From Flavobacterium sp. DG2-3 (GTDB lineage Bacteria > Bacteroidota > Bacteroidia > Flavobacteriales > Flavobacteriaceae), in the NCBI RefSeq assembly GCF_030730925.1, contig NZ_JAVAMB010000004.1, forward strand, positions 186,001-250,000: DNA of 64,000 nt. The letters run 5' to 3'. The notes beneath the pieces are model-generated. The model was not told the DNA's origin. It searched no databases and saw only the letters and a list, made by a program, of their open reading frames with translations. A program made the position numbers and the translations under genes. Of this stretch, positions 60,357-64,000 are shown one piece after another; position 1 is the stretch's first letter; every line of letters begins with the position of its first letter.

Positions 60357-61604
60357 TTAATTTAATCCTAATTTTTTTATTCCTTTAATTCTTAGAGACA
60401 ATACTGTAAATTCTGTTAAAAAGACCAATACAGCCACCGTTATTACTGTAATATTATTAGTTAAAAACAAAATGGTTAGTCCAGATATATGAAATATAGA
60501 AGATATGATCACAGTTTTATTTGTATATTTTGAATGCCCAAAAGCCCCTAGTAAAGGATACCCAAGCAAAATAGACGGTATAGTGACCAAGCACACTCCT
60601 AATAAAACTTGGAATACTGTGATACTAATAGATGCCACATTTTTATATATTAATAACATAATAAAATCTGCATAATAAATTGCTATTGGCAAAACAATAC
60701 TATTAAGTAAGACTACTGCTTTAAAAATTTTACTAAACATCTTCAAATCTTTATGCTTAACCATATAGGGATATATTGCACCATTTAGCGGGCTATATAC
60801 ATTCTGGATCGTACTATATAATTTTTCTGCTGCAGAATAATACCCTGCTGCCATATTTCCTCCAACAAGACCTAAAACAAAAGTATTACTAACTGTATAT
60901 AGAGATACCGAAATTCGAGACATAAAAAACTGCGAGCTATTTCTTAAATATTCCTCTATTCGTGAAATGGACACGAGCGAATATTTCAAACTTACATTAA
61001 ACTTTTTCTTTACGATATAAATAGCAATCATCCCTGACGTTATTGAGCCTAACCCATAAAAAAAAGGAACTAATAGATAATCGGAATCAGATTTTACGAG
61101 AAAAAAAATTGGAATGATAGCTAGAGTGCGTGTTACAATATTTATTTTAGTGATATATTTCATCTGTTCCATCCCTTGAAAAAACCAAGCTGGCATTAAT
61201 ACTGTTCCAAATACAGTAGTGTATGATAATAAATAAAGCCAGCAATTATGATAAAACTTATCGAAAGAAAAGATTACTAAGACTAAGATTACAAGACCAA
61301 TTACAAAGAGCAAGATTTGGCTAATTAAAACATTTACAAAAAAAACATCTCTCGCTTGCTTTTCATCTCTATTAGCAGAAATAAACTGTACTCCATATAA
61401 ATTAAATCCAAAATCGGTTAAAACAATAAAGTACTGTGAAAAAGCAGTTGCAAAACTCGTTAGTCCGAAAACTTCAACACCTAATGTTCTAAATAAATAA
61501 GGCACTGTGAGTAAAGGAAAAATATAATTAGCCCCTTGTAAGATTACTAACGAAAAGAAGTTAGAGACTAAGGATGATTTAAAATTGATTAACTTAAAAA
61601 ACAT
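60357..61604 (-). CDS. Wzx-type flippase (oligosaccharide translocase)
   Basis: 415 residues with about 12 membrane segments. ANYIFPLLTVPYLFRTLGVEVFGL and GVQFISANRDEKQARDVFF are typical of PST/MOP-superfamily O-antigen and capsule flippases. It flips undecaprenyl-linked repeat units to the periplasmic face. Separated by 10 bp from the SDR gene and 1 bp from LicD. Confidence 0.93.
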   Translation of the reverse strand: MFFKLINFKSSLVSNFFSLVILQGANYIFPLLTVPYLFRTLGVEVFGLTSFATAFSQYFIVLTDFGFNLYGVQFISANRDEKQARDVFFVNVLISQILLFVIGLVILVLVIFSFDKFYHNCWLYLLSYTTVFGTVLMPAWFFQGMEQMKYITKINIVTRTLAIIPIFFLVKSDSDYLLVPFFYGLGSITSGMIAIYIVKKKFNVSLKYSLVSISRIEEYLRNSSQFFMSRISVSLYTVSNTFVLGLVGGNMAAGYYSAAEKLYSTIQNVYSPLNGAIYPYMVKHKDLKMFSKIFKAVVLLNSIVLPIAIYYADFIMLLIYKNVASISITVFQVLLGVCLVTIPSILLGYPLLGAFGHSKYTNKTVIISSIFHISGLTILFLTNNITVITVAVLVFLTEFTVLSLRIKGIKKLGLN

Positions 61605-61614
61605 TTTTTATAAT

Positions 61615-62343
61615 CTATGACATTGCGTATGCACCATCAACAACCAGAATTTCTCCATTTACATAAGTATTCGTAATTAAAAACCAATAAGCATCTGTCA
61701 ACTCAGTTGGCTCACAAAAACGCCCTAAAGCTATTTTTTTGCGGATATTTTTTTTCTGACTTTCAGGTTTTGATTTTTGCCATCCTGTATTGACAAAACC
61801 AGGTGCAATTGCATTAATTCTTATTTCTTGTGGTGCAAAAACTTTTACTAAATTTTTAACTAATGCATGAACTGAAGCCTTGGTCACTCCATAAGATAAA
61901 GAAAGAGAATGTGGATAAATCCCCATTAAAGAGCCTGTAAAGATTATTGAACCTCTATATTTTATTTTTTTTGTAATTGCTTGCAACAAAAATGTTGGAA
62001 AATGTATATTAACATTAAATACTCTTTGCCAGTTTTCTTGTGTAATATTTTCAAAATCTGACCTACAAGTCAGTCCTGTATTAAAAATTAGTACATCAAG
62101 GTAGATATCATTATTAAATAAATATTGAGAAATAATATCTATTTCTTGTAGGTTTCCGCAATCGACTTTTAATAAATTTATTTTACTTTTAGGGAATAAA
62201 TTCTCAAATTCATCTTTAGTTTTACAAGCCGTTTTATTATCAGATAGATAAATTAAAACTAAATTATAGCCTTCCGCTAACAAACGCATTGCCACTGATT
62301 TTCCTATTCCTTTTGTACCGCCTGTTATTAATGCTGTCTTCAT
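61615..62343 (-). CDS. Short-chain dehydrogenase/reductase
   Basis: 242 residues. TALITGGTKGIGKSVAMRLL is the NAD(P)-binding Gly motif; IIFTGSLMGIYP gives the Ser and LSYGVTKASVHAL the Tyr-x3-Lys pair. It resembles FabG-type SDRs in shape, but the start overlaps a cytidylyltransferase gene by 4 bp (ATGA). The pairing hints at a reductase that makes the alditol phosphate used by that cytidylyltransferase, as in ribulose 5-phosphate reductase/CDP-ribitol systems. Substrate not proven. Confidence 0.88.
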   Translation of the reverse strand: MKTALITGGTKGIGKSVAMRLLAEGYNLVLIYLSDNKTACKTKDEFENLFPKSKINLLKVDCGNLQEIDIISQYLFNNDIYLDVLIFNTGLTCRSDFENITQENWQRVFNVNIHFPTFLLQAITKKIKYRGSIIFTGSLMGIYPHSLSLSYGVTKASVHALVKNLVKVFAPQEIRINAIAPGFVNTGWQKSKPESQKKNIRKKIALGRFCEPTELTDAYWFLITNTYVNGEILVVDGAYAMS

Positions 62344-62804
62344 TTTACTTTAATTTCAGGATTGCTATGTTTGTCAGTAACGTTTTTTAACTCCTTATAT
62401 TTATAAAAGATATCTTCTTTCAATTTAGAAGAAGACACACCATCTCCATAAGGAAAATAAAAAACTTCGATTCCTAAATCTCTTAAATAATCATATTTCC
62501 CTACCCAATCATCGCCTACCACAAAAGCATCAATATTTAAATTTTTAACAAGTTCTGTATGATCTAATGAGCGTTGCGGAATAACTATATCTGGATATTT
62601 CAAAGCTTCTAAAATAGATAAACGCTCTTCAAAAGGAATAATTGGTGCTTTTTTATAAGAACAAACCAATTCATCAGAACTTACACCCACAATTAAAACT
62701 TCGCCTAATCCTCGAGCGTATTTAATCATTTTCAAATGATTTGAGTGAAACATATCAAACGTTCCAGATGTATAAATAATTTTTTTCTTTCTATTTGCCA
62801 TCAT
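62340..62804 (-). CDS. Cytidylyltransferase (GCT/TagD-like), variant HSNH motif
   Basis: 154 residues. KIIYTSGTFDMFHSNHLKMI is the nucleotide-binding start with HSNH (His20 to His23) where most relatives have HxGH; Ser/Lys-rich GDGVSSSKLKEDI near residue 130 takes the place of the usual RT-x-GISTT region. Activates an alditol- or glycerol-type phosphate with CTP. A second Met at position 2 could be the start. Coupled to the SDR by a 4-bp overlap. Confidence 0.85.
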   Translation of the reverse strand: MMANRKKKIIYTSGTFDMFHSNHLKMIKYARGLGEVLIVGVSSDELVCSYKKAPIIPFEERLSILEALKYPDIVIPQRSLDHTELVKNLNIDAFVVGDDWVGKYDYLRDLGIEVFYFPYGDGVSSSKLKEDIFYKYKELKNVTDKHSNPEIKVK

Positions 62805-62954
62805 ATCAATAGATTTTAATTTTAGAATCCTGTTTGCAAATAATAATTCAAGCTGATTGTTTCTTGAAAATCAAATTCTCTAACAATTACAGCACACTCT
62901 TCGTATGCTAATCATTTCAATATTTGATATTCTAGAATTAACCCTATTAAAAAA

Positions 62955-63401
62955 TTATTTATCGCAAGCAATATTCCTTAACCGCAGCCCACTACTCCCT
63001 GTCATCACTTCTTTTCTTAAACCACTACTAGAAAAACGATGATCACGAGTATTAAAATATATTTCTATACCTTTCTCTTCACAATATTCTCTTCCTGTAA
63101 AATTTTTGTTCTTATATTCATCCCCAACTATTCTGATATCAATTTTATAAGAACGTAAAATATCTTCTAAATCCTGTTCTGTAGTGTATGGAATAACTTC
63201 ATCGACAAATTTGCAACCTTTAAGTTGGATGTATCTTTCTACAACGGTTTGTGTTGGTTTATTTTTTTCGGGTCTATCAATTGTTGGATCGGTTTGTAAT
63301 CCTGCAATTAAATAATCGCATTTTTGCTTAGCTTCTTCCAACATTTTAATATGCCCTGCATGGAGCAGATCAAAAGCACTAAAAGTTATTCCTATTTTCA
63401 T
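62955..63401 (-). CDS. Cytidylyltransferase (TagD/glycerol-3-phosphate cytidylyltransferase-like), canonical HAGH
   Basis: Start set at the internal Met (63399-63401), giving MKIGITFSAFDLLHAGHIKM, the conserved N-terminus; a longer frame adds eight residues. About 148 residues. HAGH (His14-His17) is canonical. RFSSSGLRKEV closes the site. First gene of the capsule operon, with a 150-bp gap before the second cytidylyltransferase. CDP-glycerol or CDP-alditol formation is the family role. Confidence 0.88.
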   Translation of the reverse strand: MKIGITFSAFDLLHAGHIKMLEEAKQKCDYLIAGLQTDPTIDRPEKNKPTQTVVERYIQLKGCKFVDEVIPYTTEQDLEDILRSYKIDIRIVGDEYKNKNFTGREYCEEKGIEIYFNTRDHRFSSSGLRKEVMTGSSGLRLRNIACDK

Positions 63402-63530
63402 AATTATAAATGGCAGATTTCTCATTTCATGGTACAGCTCCGCATCTCCAAGTCACATGAAATTGGAAATTTAGAACCTATTTTTCTCGGTCAACATAAA
63501 ATAGAGAACTTTCGTTTTTTCTATTTTTTG

Positions 63531-63538
63531 CAAAAGTA
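63531..63538 (-). promoter_or_regulatory. -7 promoter box for the capsule operon
   Basis: TACTTTTG on the minus strand, exact TAnnTTTG, 130 bp before the first cytidylyltransferase start. The -33 TTG is not clear. Confidence 0.4.
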
Positions 63539-63675
63539 TTTAGCATACAGATTAAATAAAAGTTAAAAAGTGAGAATTACCTTATTCTATCACAATTATG
63601 GCTTCATGTGTATCCGCTAAAATAGGTCGTAGGAGATATTAAAGTCTTAACTTTACGGTGTCTAAGCAGTATAAA

Positions 63676-64000
63676 ATGAAAGTTGCTCTATTGTTTTTAT
63701 TAATAAGTATAACCGCACAAAGTCAGGTTTTGGGGTGTACTGATAGTATCTCAAAAAATTTTGATTCGAAAGCTATAATAAATGACGGCAGTTGTTTTTA
63801 TGAAAATGTAAAATTAAAACCCGAATATTCTTTTCGCTTAAGTGATTCATTAAAAGAAACTTCAGGATTAATTTCCTTTGAGAATTTATTATGGACGCAT
63901 AACGACGATCACGATACTACAATTTATGGTTTGGATTCATTAGGGAAAATCAAGAAAAAAATTGTTCTTCCTGAAGTTATCAATCATGATTGGGAAGAAA
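63676..64000 (+). CDS. Secreted protein with GCTD...DGSC motif (partial, C-terminus beyond the right edge)
   Basis: 108 codons from ATG at 63676; the frame is open to the window end. Signal peptide about 1-17 (LLFLLISITAQSQ). Residues 20-42 (GCTDSISKNFDSKAI, then NDGSCFYE) match a short Cys-bounded motif common in secreted Bacteroidota proteins. Then ETSGLISFENLLWTHNDDHDTTIYGLDSLGKI resembles the SdiA-regulated/esterase-like propeller start. Substrate and function unknown; it is divergent from the capsule operon and probably unrelated to it. Confidence 0.8.
   Translation, partial: MKVALLFLLISITAQSQVLGCTDSISKNFDSKAIINDGSCFYENVKLKPEYSFRLSDSLKETSGLISFENLLWTHNDDHDTTIYGLDSLGKIKKKIVLPEVINHDWEE

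Noticed and set aside
53860..62804. Recent horizontal transfer of the capsule genes because of very low GC
   Set aside because: Lower GC is usual for Wzx, Wzy and glycosyltransferase genes, and no integrase, tRNA target or direct repeats border the region.
1..64000. tRNA, rRNA or tmRNA genes
   Set aside because: None was recognised by eye; a covariance-model scan would be needed to exclude them fully.

Overview
The window looks like chromosomal DNA of a Bacteroidota member, most likely a Flavobacterium or close relative. The sequence is AT-rich and has a SusC/SusD pair, an rpmB-rpmG-DUF4295-ftsY cluster, a bacillithiol enzyme (BshC), a Wzc/Wza capsule locus and a secreted protein with the GCTD...DGSC motif of Bacteroidota surface proteins. 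Many genes have a TAnnTTTG -7 box and few have a Shine-Dalgarno. No rRNA, tRNA, CRISPR array, prophage or transposase was seen.

Bases 1-21,900 form a polysaccharide utilisation locus for acetylated (galacto)(gluco)mannan. The minus-strand uptake genes are SusC, SusD and a TIG lipoprotein cut by the left edge, followed by an AraC-type regulator. Divergent from it runs a plus-strand series: GH26 mannanase, GPH-family transporter, GH130 mannosylglucose phosphorylase, mannobiose 2-epimerase, GH5 mannanase and a GH97 probable alpha-galactosidase. An aldo/keto reductase, a GH3 beta-glycosidase and two carbohydrate esterases face it on the minus strand. Together they cover deacetylation, galactose removal, backbone cutting, uptake, and the epimerase/phosphorylase route described for Bacteroides fragilis.

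Bases 22,000-46,300 are mostly housekeeping: NlpC/P60 and L,D-transpeptidase cell-wall enzymes, DUF1573, a two-component system, a metallo-hydrolase, a B12-binding radical SAM protein, an MHS transporter, BshC, an HGSNAT-like acyltransferase, Ndk, DUF721, the L28/L33/DUF4295/FtsY cluster with a 56-residue membrane protein missed by length cut-offs, CinA, an orphan Hpt protein, an FAH-family enzyme, a DnaQ-like exonuclease, a 2-oxoacid dehydrogenase E2, a GT2 and a BamA-like barrel.

Bases 46,300-63,600 hold a second HGSNAT-like acyltransferase, a CpsB-type phosphatase and a Wzx/Wzy capsule locus on the minus strand. In transcription order it has two cytidylyltransferases, an SDR, Wzx, LicD, Wzy, three glycosyltransferases, a priming glycosyl-phosphate transferase, Wza, Wzc, a terminator, and a second priming transferase. 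The cytidylyltransferase/SDR/LicD set suggests a capsule carrying a phospho-linked alditol. A partial secreted protein starts at 63,676.

The most unusual signals are in the intergenic DNA. At least eight gaps hold inverted-repeat elements, several nested with a different repeat family at each level. Two gaps hold copies of a structured element (11,796-11,877 and 36,632-36,733) whose end blocks are conserved while the stem between them has entirely changed sequence but still pairs.
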